Below, one piece after another: positions 54,243 to 64,000 of a DNA stretch of 64,000 nt (positions within the stretch are counted from its first letter, which is position 1; every line of letters starts with the position of its first letter). A model generated the notes under the pieces. It was not told the DNA's origin. It did no database searches and saw only the letters and a program-made list of their open reading frames with translations. The position numbers and the translations under genes were made by a program. The stretch spans positions 1,297,001 to 1,361,000 of the forward strand of contig WPIO01000030.1 in the NCBI GenBank assembly GCA_009760855.2, read 5' to 3'. This stretch comes from Cristatella mucedo (lineage: Eukaryota; Bryozoa; Phylactolaemata; Cristatellidae).

Positions 54243-56320
54243 GCCGATAATAATAATATAATGATAATAATACACTTGATAAAGCACCATAAGAGAACTC
54301 AATCTCTTTCTAGGTGCTTTAAACTTCTATCAAAAGAAACACAATCCAAATGTTGGTGATAACATGCTCAATAAACAATGAAACTAACATGGTTAGGGGT
54401 GACATGCGCAGGGTCAGCATGAAGTGTAGTTAGTGGCAGCATGCACAGTGTTAGCACGCATAAGAACATTAAGGTCGAATCACAGGGACCTATTAAATGC
54501 TATGATAAATTGGTGCGTTTTTAATTTCTTTTTAAATGTGGTCAAGTCAGAAGATGTCGTGACGGACATCGGGAGTGAGTTCCAAGCTTTGAGAGCATAC
54601 GAACTAAAGGCACGGTCTATAAAAGATTGGAGGTTTGTACGAAGTATAGGTAAACAGATTCCGAAAAGCGGGTGGTACGATGCTTAGCCTGGTGGGGCAG
54701 TAGATGTTATAGGTAATCTGGAGCCAAAGAAGGATAATACCTGTAAGCGAGTGACAGAACCTTGAATTCAATGCATTGCTTGACTGGTAGCCAGTGCATT
54801 TTGGCAAGATGTGGTCTGGTGTGGTAACTGAGACGATCACGACAGAAAAGCCCAGCCACAGAGTTTTGCACCAGCTATAAGCGCTTGATTGTACAAGCCG
54901 GTAGACCAGCAAGCAGTGAGTTACAGAAGTCAATACGGGTGTTAAATGCTTGGGCTCGAGCCCCGAGGCATACGTGAAGCACCTGAATAGAGATTAAGTT
55001 AACTTGGGGTGACATACAAATGAATTGTTTATATTTTATATACATGGACTAGCATATATGTGGTATCTCTGTCAAAACAAGACCAACTTGTAGCAATTTT
55101 ATGCAGCTGAAAGAAGGCAGAGTTGATTGTGGAGCTGATGCGGCCGTCTAACGAAAGGCCACTTTGAAACTCGACATCTATATTTTGTGTAGATTCAATA
55201 GGAGATATGTTGGTAGAGCCAAGTTTGTGTGTTAGCCATTCCAATTTCTGAACTACACTTGTTTTTTCCACAACCAGTAAGTTGGTTGTATTCCCATTCA
55301 ATTCAAGAAAATGTTATGCTATTCATGTGAGGATGTCGTCGATACACGCAGCAATCGAGTTGAGAGAATTCGACGAGCTGGAGTGCTGGGAGAGATCAAA
55401 GCAATGGTGCAACTGGGTGTCATCCGCATAGAAGTGAAAGCCTTGATTGTGCTTGGCATCGGCAAGAGGAAGAGTATACACCGTCAAAAGAACAGAATCA
55501 AGCACGGAGCCCTGAGGTACAACATATTTCAGAGGCTCCGCAAATGATCTTTGTTCATTCACATAAATGCTTTGGAGTCTCCTACCGAGATAGAAGTTGA
55601 GCCATTGCAATGCATTGCTAGGCGAGATGAAAGGCGCTCAAGAAGGTCTTAGTGATTAATAGTATCAAAAGCTGCCGAAAGATCGAGCAAAACAAGCAGA
55701 GATATTTTACCTACGTCTATATTCCTACATAGGTCGTTGTGCATCCGAAAGCAATTTTAACTCAGTGAAGTGATTAGTTTTAAAACAAGACTAGAACTTA
55801 CTAGCAAGGTTCAAGGTTTCAGTATATGAGGTCAGCTAGTCGGCCACGACTCGTTCCAGTGTCTTTGATAGAAAAAGAAAATGGAGGAAGACTCGCCGAA
55901 AGTTTCTCAACGATTCTTTATCGAGTGTTTCTTTCTTGAGTGGTAGCCTGACTGAAGCCTTTGGGAGAGGTGCTGAGACATGAACTGAGGCTAATGACAT
56001 ATATATGATTTTAGTTTTGCGTGGCAACAGTAGATCAATGCATCGTAGAAGCAGGACAGTGTAAATGGGGTCCAGAAGGCTAGTTGTCTTCTTTAATTGG
56101 GATAGGAACTTCAGGACAAGGTCACCAGTGAACTTCTTGAATGCAGAACTTGTGGTGCTGCAAGGAGCTGTGGGACAACTTTCCAGGGGGAGGGTGATGC
56201 CATGGTAGGGTTGAACTCTTTGATCTTGTCCATCTTCTGGACAACGAAGCTAGAGATTCGATCAGTCAGATCATCACAGGATAATTAGTTAAGGAGCTAG
56301 TAAAGACCTGGGAGCAGCTG
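54243..56320 (-). mobile_element. F1 LINE copy inside the 170-bp repeat
   Basis: (ATT)n at 54247-54272, stem-loop tail, 3' untranslated region, C-terminal coding (54604-54933), reverse transcriptase (55323-55610: motif B block VPQGSVL, motif C block HFYADDTQL) and upstream blocks (55836-56027: FLSKTLERVVAD; 56220-56290: DDLTDRISSFVV). 5'-truncated before the endonuclease. Split by a short SINE at 54948-55040. The 170-bp repeat resumes at about 56322. Confidence 0.9.
54948..55040 (+). mobile_element. 5'-truncated SINE inside the F1 copy
   Basis: Begins within box B (GGGCTCGAGCCCCGAGG) and runs through GAAGCACCTGAATAGAGATT to AAATGAATT plus an AT-rich end, matching 16828-16905. The F1 sequence is continuous on either side (coding resumes at CATGGACTAGCAT). 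Confidence 0.7.
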
Positions 56321-58050
56321 GCGACCAAAATACGTACACTTTACGCTCTAACAGTGATTGCTCGTTGCCATAGTTTTCGGTTATTTTATAATCACACAAT
56401 TTCACTGAATTACCTCAGCTAATGTGCAGCAGTGCACTGCAATAGACTCCAATGGCCCGGGCCAATACCGCAATCTAAACCGATTTGATGCAAAATGCCC
56501 AAAATAGGTTTCTCAATGCTCTAATTTTGAATGCATACTGCAAAGCACTTTTTTTAAAGTGTAGCGACCTCATTTTAACCAATTGTGCTTGTATGATCTT
56601 GGGCAATGCATGGAAATCTAGGGCGACGGTTTGGGTCAAATTAGCAATCCACTACCATCTGTGGCAAATCGATCACAATTTGGCTATGCGAAGCTCCAAT
56701 TGTCATTTCATTTAACGTTTAATAGCGCCAAAAGTGAGACCGTAAAATTTGCAAGCAATTTTCACGTTAATTATCAACAATACGCGATCGACAGCAAGGG
56801 CAGGGGCCAATAATACAATTCCTAGGCAAATCGGCGTGAAATCGGTTGCACGAAGCTCCAATTCTCATTCAAAAAAAAATATCACTGCGCGTGCATTTAC
56901 TTTAAATCAACTCTGTGAGTTCAATCTCGGGCTGCATAGCAATCGACGGCCATGGCCCGGGCAAATAACGTCAATGCATTCAGATCCATCGCAAACGTCG
57001 GAAAGTAGCTGGACCAAGATCAAGTTGTTTTTACATGTCACAGTGCACCGTGTTTCAAATGCAATCACATCCTTACAACCAGTCGCGCACATTCAATCGC
57101 GAGCAATTAATGGCAATTGACAGCAATGGCCCGGGCCAGTATCACATACCGCAACCAATCAACGAGAAATTGGCAGGGCGAAGCTCCAATTGTCATTACA
57201 TATAACATTCCGCTGTGTCTAATATGAAAACATGACATTTTCAAGCTGCTTTTGCTGTTAACTGTCAGCAATGTAAGGCAATCGACAACAATTATCGGGG
57301 CCAATGCCGCAATCCGGGGAAAATCGACAAGATTAGCTGCTTGAAACAGCAACTCGTATTTAACGTAATGTCTCACTGTACGCGCTCATAGTTTGCACCA
57401 TGGTGATACCATTTGTACCATTTGTGCGCGTTCAATCGATGGCAATGCATGGCAATAAACGGCAAAGGCCCAGGAAAATACGCCAACCTATAACTGTTAT
57501 AAGCAGATCGACTGCTGCTGGGAGAATCTCTAACTTGTCTTTCATAGTGCATCACGTTGTATTAAAATCGCAAAAATAATATTTCGAACAATCGAGAGCC
57601 TACAAGCGAGGACGATGCACGGCAATACAGGGAAATGGCCCGTTTCTATTGCAATATATTTTAAATTGAATATAAATTGGCGGTTCAAAGCTCCAATTAT
57701 CATTCCACATGACAATCACTATGAGCCCGCATAATTTCAACCGATTGAGCGCATTCAATCTTGAGGAATAAACGGCAATTGCCAGGAAAAATACGACAAT
57801 CTGTGCCGCTCTGCTACAATCAGGCGCAAAGCTGATGGGCGAAGATCAAACTATTCTTGCTTATTACAGAGCATGTATAAAAAGTGCAACCGCATCCTTC
57901 CAACCAATCGCCAACGTACAATCGAGGGCGATGCGCGCAGTCGATGGCAACGACCCGGAAAAATATGGTAATCCATAACGCCCTGTCGCTAATAGACGGA
58001 AGTTGCTGGACAATGCCCTCATTCAAATTTCTCTCTGCGTTTGGGCTATT

Positions 58051-58424
58051 TTAGACTTTTCCCTGAAAATTCTATTGCTTATGCTAGCTCAAATTACTGG
58101 CAGTATTTCTTTACATATACGCTTACATTTGCATTTCGTAAGATTAAATAATTGCTTTTCATTGCCCGACATTAAACGAGTAAATTGAGTTCGAATGAAA
58201 GGACAGCACTTTAAAAATAGTGCGGTTGCAGCTAAGCCTAAAAAGATGCCACTTCTGCCTACGGTGGACAACGGCCGGTCAACCAAATCACGCTTAATAT
58301 ATATTCATTCCAGCCGCGACTCCCGTGTGGTTACAATATGATACCGATATTTATCACAAAAAATTAGCTGTTTTAACAGCCTCATTCGTACAGAGGTAGA
58401 AGAGCCTTAGGAGCTATCAGAGCA
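58051..58424. other. No feature recognised
   Basis: AT-rich; the last 170-bp monomer fades near 58050. No gene supported. Confidence 0.3.
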
Positions 58425-58515
58425 GCGGGCCTCAAAGGACCACCCACTGCAGGACTCGGAAATCGAACCTGTGTTTTGAAAAGCGAACTCCTTACCTCAT
58501 GGACAGAGGCAAGCA
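58425..58515 (-). mobile_element. tRNA-like sequence, SINE head or tRNA pseudogene
   Basis: On the minus strand: box A-like CTGTCCATGAGG and box B GGTTCGATTTCC about 45 bases apart. A complete cloverleaf does not form. The sequence after box B does not carry the F1 tail, so it differs from the SINE at 16768. Confidence 0.45.
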
Positions 58516-58607
58516 TGGAGGTCAGTGAAACCTTGACCTATTGTGCATGGACATAACTCAAGGTTTCTCCACCTATACTATGTCCCTATATACAGCGTTA
58601 TTAAGTA

Positions 58608-58609
58608 TT

Positions 58610-58672
<63 letters not shown>

Positions 58673-58673
58673 G
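58608..58673. repeat. (CA)n(TA)n microsatellite
   Basis: About 38 bases of CA followed by about 26 bases of TA. It directly precedes the truncated F1 copy at 58674. Confidence 0.95.
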
Positions 58674-59450
58674 CCTATTATCAGCTACATAACATTGCTA
58701 AAATTTGGGGTTGGTTAGACAGAGATACCACATATAAGTTGGTTGATGCATTTGCGACATCACGTCTTGACTTCTGTAACTCACTGCTTGCTGGTCTACC
58801 GGCCTGTGTAATCAGGTGCTTAAAGCTGGTGAAAAACTCTGCAGCTAGACTTGTCTGCCGTGAGCGTCGAAGTTTCCACAACACACTACTTCTCGCCGAC
58901 CTGCACTGGCTACCAGTTAAGCAAAGCACTTCACAGTTTTGTCGCTCACTTTTAGGTCACTTCATTCTTTGGCTCCCGCCTACCAACCAGATCTACACCC
59001 CCTTCACGCTAAGCATCGTACCATCTGCTTTTGAGAATCTAACTGTTTACCTATACCTCATAGAAACCTCAAATCTATTAAAGACCGCACCTTTAGTTCA
59101 TACACTTCCAAAGCCTGGAACTCACTCCCGACTTCTGTCACGACATCCTGATTTGACCACGTTTAAAAAGAAATAAAAAACGCACCAATATATCACGGCG
59201 TTTAATGGGTCTCTTTGATTCATCTTTTATGGGCTTATGCGTGCTGACACTTTGCATAATGCCACTATTCACACTTCTTTCTGACCCTGCGCATGTCATC
59301 TCTAACAATGCTATTCATGTTGTTTATCAAAAATGCTACCACTAACCATTCGATCGTGTTTAATTTGCAGCAAATGTAAAGTACCTAGAAAGAGATTGAG
59401 TTATCTGAGGGCGCTTTATCAAGTGCGTTATTACTATTACATATTCTTGG
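58674..59450 (+). mobile_element. F1 LINE 3' copy
   Basis: Coding from YYQLHNIAKIWGWLDRDTTY through [16 protein letters not shown]-type sequence and [16 protein letters not shown]; a frame change near 58925 lets two frames join into one long chance frame. 3' untranslated region and stem-loop tail (59385-59425), ending in ATTACTATTACAT near 59445. Confidence 0.9.
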
Positions 59451-59870
59451 TAAAAACATAGGAAGTTTGACAGCTCGTGATCAGGACTGCGTAGCTGTCG
59501 AAAGATGTTGATCCGGCCGGTTCGAGACCTAACCTTGTAGACAGTAACCGAGACAGCCAGTTCAAAGGTCTGCCAAACAGTGAGTCATTCTGCAGCTTTG
59601 AGCTTATATGCGGGGTCTTTAATTTTCAAATTGAATAGTCCTCGCAATATTACTCTGTTAGACACTCAGCGAACAAAGTCCGCGTGAGTAAGGTACTCGT
59701 TCGATGATATCGTCGGGCTACTCAGAAGATTTTCATGTTAATAACTGATACGTTCTTTTGTAATTCCTTAGCAATGGTTATTACGTCGGATGGTCTTACA
59801 TTTGTTTTCATTACAATACATTGCTCATTGTCTAAAATGGTTTGTCAGCAGCTAAATCTTTTGAGGTTTC
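59451..59870. other. No feature recognised
   Basis: No gene, RNA or repeat supported. Confidence 0.3.
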
Positions 59871-60860
59871 AATGAATTACCACAGTCCACTCTAACTAAG
59901 CAACTAATAACCATAAAACGGTGCTGAGAACCTCGAATTTTACCGCAATCCTCCACAGTCCACCGAAATCAGCGACAAAGCCAGGGGAGGGGTATGAGGT
60001 GCATTTGCCCACCCCCCCCACTCCAGGGCAGCGACATAGGCTGCCCCTTATTCCGAAGCCCCCCCCCACCCCGACCGTCACCAACGACTAAGTTATATCT
60101 TAATTTCAATAGATGAGCAGCTGCCTCATTCGTATAGAATAAGCACTTCGATTTAGTTATACAATTTTCCGTATATTGCAATTTGGCCCCACCTGCCTGA
60201 AAGTTGTGTGGGTCTTGCCTCGCTATACAAAACTGTTGTAAGTCGTGTACCCCTAGACGAAATGCCTGGATCTGCTACTGACCGCAATCCACGCGAGTCT
60301 GAAAGTTCACCACGCATCGGCGGCTCGAGGCTCCAATTTATATTCATACTAAATGATACCTTCTTTCAAGTGCACTAAAAAATTTGGCGGCGTTGCGAGC
60401 GTACGTACTCATCCGGTCGACTGTAGCGACCCGGTTCAATACCGCAAGCTACTGCCAGGGCGCTTCAGTACAAAGCTGTGGATTGCACGAGAACGCGCTG
60501 GCACTATGACGCAAAATGATTGTCTGGATAAACTTGAATCGTAGTTTAATTTAATATCCAATAAAGAAAATTTGAGCTTCGCGCAAACTATTTCCGGCTG
60601 ATTGTGGTGGATTCAAAAGACTCGGTGAGGATTGCGGTAGTAGCCAGTGCATTGCAACCCGTGATTGCATGAGAATTCACGAGCGAAACGGCGTCTAATT
60701 TAGTGCGTACATTATAAAGATGGTGCACTACAACATTCGCTCGAAATTAGAGCTTCGCACTGCCAATATTTGGTCACCCTGTGTGTGTAATTAGAGTTGA
60801 TTGCAGCGTATCGCGGCAATTAGTTGCACTTTTCTTTAATGCTCTCATTCACATAGTGGT
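59871..60860. repeat. Fragments of the 170-bp repeat in both orientations
   Basis: 59871-59980 starts like the unit (TGAATTACCACAGTCCAC). After about 290 unrelated bases with two poly-C runs (60010 and 60060), plus-orientation repeat resumes at 60280-60590 (ACCGCAATCCACGC, GAGGCTCCAATTTATATTC, CCCGGTTCAATACCGCAAG). 60595-60860 is in the opposite orientation (GATTGTGGTGGATT, GAGGATTGCGGTAG, AATTAGAGCTTCGC). Confidence 0.65.
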
Positions 60861-62332
60861 CGCATTTTTTTTGCATGTTGTTTGTACAAGTGTCGTTTGA
60901 TAAAGTAGGAGTTCATTTTCTGAGCCAGCGTTTGCACGTGTCTAGTTGTCTTTTCATTGATTCAAGAAAAGCTCATAAATTTATCAACGTAACAATAGCA
61001 CATAGCTGAATGAAACCAAATCTGTACCCATCAGTTTCAACGTGTTCTTGGAATAAAAAACAACTGTTTCTTGGAATAGCAGAAACTCTTGGATATTTTT
61101 TTGAAGAGTGCACTGTTAAGCTGTCTGTTATCCATCAAGTTAATCAACAAGCCTTAACTTTTACTACACGAGATGATTTATGCGGAAATGAAATAGTTAG
61201 TCAAGGTTAGTAAGAGCCTCATCCATTTGACAGGCTAGATGACTTTCTGCAAGGCTGGCCGGTTGATATCTCAAGTATTATTCTTTTCTGCTTTCTCTTA
61301 TATTAGAGCTTAATTTATATTGCAGTATCAAACAGAACCAAAGTAAAGAAGCCAAACATTAAATTATATATAGGCACAAATGAATGCAAGATTATCGCAA
61401 AAATTCAGCATGTCACACTTTTGAAGCGCAAATTTATTAGTATAGTTTTCCCCAAAACCAATAGAAGCAACAAACGGAGGAAGAGAGGGCCAACGAGTGT
61501 CGTCCTATGCTCGAACAGCAAATGTGCGAATTGTATTAACATTTAGAAAAACTACTGTAACTCTAATTAGTCTATCGTGCGAATTTTAATGATTATAATG
61601 AGAATAGAGTGGAGATATTGACATTAAATTATAGATTTACCTTTTACTCTACTTTGCCGCCGATAAATCTTCTGGAAACGCATTCAAATACAGCGCCACA
61701 AAATTGCTGCTATTTTTAATAAACTAAAATCAACCCCACCACGAATTCACTCAGCTTAAGGTTGATTTGTTCAGCAATCTAGACTTTTCAGGTTAGCACA
61801 GCTTCAAGACACACAGCCTTACACTCTCTTTGATTGGATGAGATCTCAGTCAATCGTCAGTGTGCTAGATGAGAGGAAAATATCGCGATGTCTGATGGCG
61901 ATTTCTTTAAAGCAGCATGGCTCTCGAAACCCAATATCTATATCTCGATGGCATGCAATGTGGCCAAACTGGCCAGGGAATCGTGATGACTTATATTCCG
62001 GCGAACTAACTTTGGGATTTTCTTGATTTAATGGCGGTGCGAGCTCCTTTTGAGTCTAAATCTTTCATCAATCCTATGGCACAAAGCCAGTGCCTTGAGC
62101 CGTTGGAGCACGCATTTATACACAATCAAGTATCGTAAGTGCGGCTTGCCTCATGCTTGCATGCTCTACATACCTGAAAAAGAACACGTAATCAAAAATC
62201 TGCAGGAAATGTCTACAAATTCGTCCGCGTAGGAATTCCCGAATACAATTTTGACCCACAATTTTTCAAAATCTTTTTAAAAGGGAATATTCATGGTCTA
62301 CGTGGTGCGCTTTAAATCCGAGACGTCTTTGG
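60861..62332. other. AT-rich spacer with no gene supported
   Basis: A 66-codon frame (61010-61210, ATG-initiated, KPNLYPSVSTCSWNKKQ) and two 60-codon frames near 61840-62230 are the longest. None has splice signals or motifs that I recognise. Confidence 0.3.
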
Positions 62333-63095
62333 ATGAAAAACATTGCTAAAATTTGGGCTTGTTTAGATAAGGATACCACGTCTAAGTTGGGCCATGCATT
62401 TGTGACATCCCGTCTTGACTTCTGTAACTCACTGCTTGCTGGCCTACTGGCATGTGCAACCAGGCGATTACAGATGGTGCACAACTCCGCAGCTAGGCTT
62501 GTCTGTCGTGAGCGTTGCAGTTGCCACATCACACCACTTCTCGCAGACCTGCACTGGCTATCAGTCAAGCAACGGATCGACTTCGAGGTTTTGTCGCTCA
62601 CTTTTAGGTCACTTAATTCTTTGGCTCCAGCTTATCTCTCAGATCTAATCACCCACCAGGCCAAGCATCGTACCACCCACTTTTCGGAATCCAACAGTTT
62701 ACCAATACCTCGTACAAACCTCAAATCCTTTGGAGTACCTGCATTTAGTTCGTATGCTCCCAAAGCCTGAAACTCCCTCCCGACTTGCATCAGAACATCC
62801 CCTGACTTGATCACATTTAAAAAGCATACCTATTTAGGACAGCATTTAGAGGGTCCCTGTGATTTGTTCTTTATGTGCTTATGCGTGCTGATATTGTGCA
62901 TGCTGCCACTAACCAGATTTGAATGCTGACCCTGTGCATGTCACCCCTAACCATGTTATTCATGTTTATCAAGCATGATATTACTCACAATTCAATCGTG
63001 CTTCCCTTTGCAGCAAATGTGAAGCGCCTAGAAAGAGATTGAGTTCTCCGAGGGTCCTTTATCAAATGCATTAACATTATTATTATTATAAGAAA
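62333..63095 (+). mobile_element. F1 LINE 3' copy
   Basis: A frame of 145 codons (62333-62768) carries NIAKIWACLDKDTTSKLGHAF-type sequence, [16 protein letters not shown] and [20 protein letters not shown]. It ends at a TGA where other copies have Trp (KAWN). 3' untranslated region, stem-loop tail (63028-63060), end in ATTATTATTAT at 63078-63089. Confidence 0.9.
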
Positions 63096-64000
63096 ACAAG
63101 TTGAAGAAATTTCAAAAATGATATCCAGGAAAAATCACAGTTGCTATTATCAGGTATTCTTTTTATCGACGAAGCTTAGGAGTAATAGTTCCAGGAGATA
63201 AATTTACTGCTGATAATCGTTTCACAATTCCTTACAGTATCTTTTGTTGACATATGCTACACTAACCACAACAATGATGAATCACACCTGTCCCTAAAAG
63301 CCGTCAAATATACCTTCAAATAAATCTGCAAGGCCATGGTTGAGCAATAGCTGCGCTCAGCGATCGTGCAAGTAAAGAAACAGTGGCTCATGATGAAATC
63401 GTTCGGTTTTTTGATACCTACTAAGTAAGTGCACCGGAAGGGCTGTTGAGGCTCATTAGAAAACTCAAGGCACGCCAGAGAGTGTGCCACTGTTCGAATA
63501 GAAATTCATCATTCTGATAAGCAATCGGATTTACTTCCAAAAAGGTAGGAGAAAGCATCGCACAGTCACCATCTTAAAATAAATGTAGCTGCTTGGTTCA
63601 CATGCAGTCGTTTAAAAAGAAAAGCCCGGCAGTATTCGTACACACGATTCCCGTACGTTGACGATCGAGATAAGACTAGATGGAAAACAAAGGAGTGATG
63701 AGGAGTAAAAGCTCGAATGCATTCTCTGCGCCGTAGGAATAAAGAGCGACTCTACCTCCGAATGCTCCGCCTATACGTCAGCTATAATAGAGAAATATTT
63801 GAAGGTATTTTCACCGTAGATGGGAAGCGTTAGGCAGAACTTTAAGGCGGCTGCTGCGTTCGGTCGCTCGACGATGATGACGCGGCAGGGATAAACCTTG
63901 TGTGCGATGCACCGAAATTCCATGCATGCCAAAGCAGATGTGCATTAAACATTTCCGTTTGCTGACATTTCCAACTCGCTGAAAGAATCGAACGGTCAGT
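63096..64000. other. No feature recognised
   Basis: No gene, RNA or repeat supported to the end of the window. Confidence 0.3.

Larger units (their letters stand above)
52992..58050 (+). repeat. 170-bp-monomer repeat, full-length copy C, interrupted
   Basis: Same start as copy B (GACAAATTACGCAATCC). Anchors of the CAATGGCCCGGGCCAATAC type occur near 53362, 53533, 53717, 54030, 54230, then after a LINE at 56451, 56622, 56797, 56950, 57125, 57290, 57463, 57632, 57776 and 57947. The last ten spacings (171, 175, 153, 175, 165, 173, 169, 144, 171) closely follow those of copy B (176, 177, 162, 178, 170, 150, 170, 147, 173). A SINE (53898-54033) and a LINE (54243-56320) interrupt it. Confidence 0.85.

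Noticed and set aside
58541-59176. 211-codon frame as a possible complete gene
   Set aside because: It joins the CA/TA microsatellite to two different frames of an F1 LINE copy through a frameshift.

Overview
The window reads as a repeat-rich nuclear segment of an animal genome, most likely an invertebrate. The evidence is introns with GT-AG borders, a TATA promoter, CR1/L2-group non-LTR retrotransposons, tRNA-derived SINEs, long TA/GA/CT microsatellites and a fossil Polinton/Maverick. There is no prokaryotic operon structure. An arthropod or mollusc would fit the defensin-like gene, but the sequence does not settle the phylum.

Layout: 1-0.42 kb dispersed repeat R1. 0.64-9.64 kb AT-rich, heavily mutated Polinton/Maverick (adintovirus-like) element, recognised by its protein-primed family B DNA polymerase (about 1.5-3.9 kb). 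9.98-10.44 kb first piece of a repeat built from ~170-bp monomers. 11.06-14.5 kb three retrotransposons nested inside one another. 17.6-20.4 kb a ~2.85 kb block of the 170-bp repeat. 21.5-31 kb LINE copies on both strands; the longest (26.6-31 kb) is split by an LTR-retrotransposon fragment carrying a gag-like remnant. 31.6-33.5 kb microsatellites and minisatellites. 33.5-38.2 kb more LINEs and a second R1. 38.3-49.7 kb the only plausible host genes: a first coding exon on the minus strand, a small defensin-like secreted peptide gene, and a secreted Gly-X-Ser repeat protein gene with promoter, 5' noncoding exon and two introns. 50.3-63.1 kb mainly LINEs and the second large 170-bp block (53-58 kb), interrupted by a SINE and a LINE.

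How the parts relate: two main LINE families account for most of the sequence. F1 has a 3' stem-loop tail ending in (ATT)n; F2 ends in ATTAC repeats. A tRNA-headed SINE carries the F1 3' stem-loop, the usual sign that a SINE borrows its LINE partner's reverse transcriptase. The two secreted-protein genes share an identical exon plan (73-nt signal exon, six bases before ATG, 22 codons, phase-1 donor) although their mature parts differ. The 170-bp repeat combines ~10-bp, ~170-bp and ~3-kb periods, and its two large copies agree monomer by monomer. All LINE, LTR and viral genes seen here carry stops or frameshifts or are truncated.
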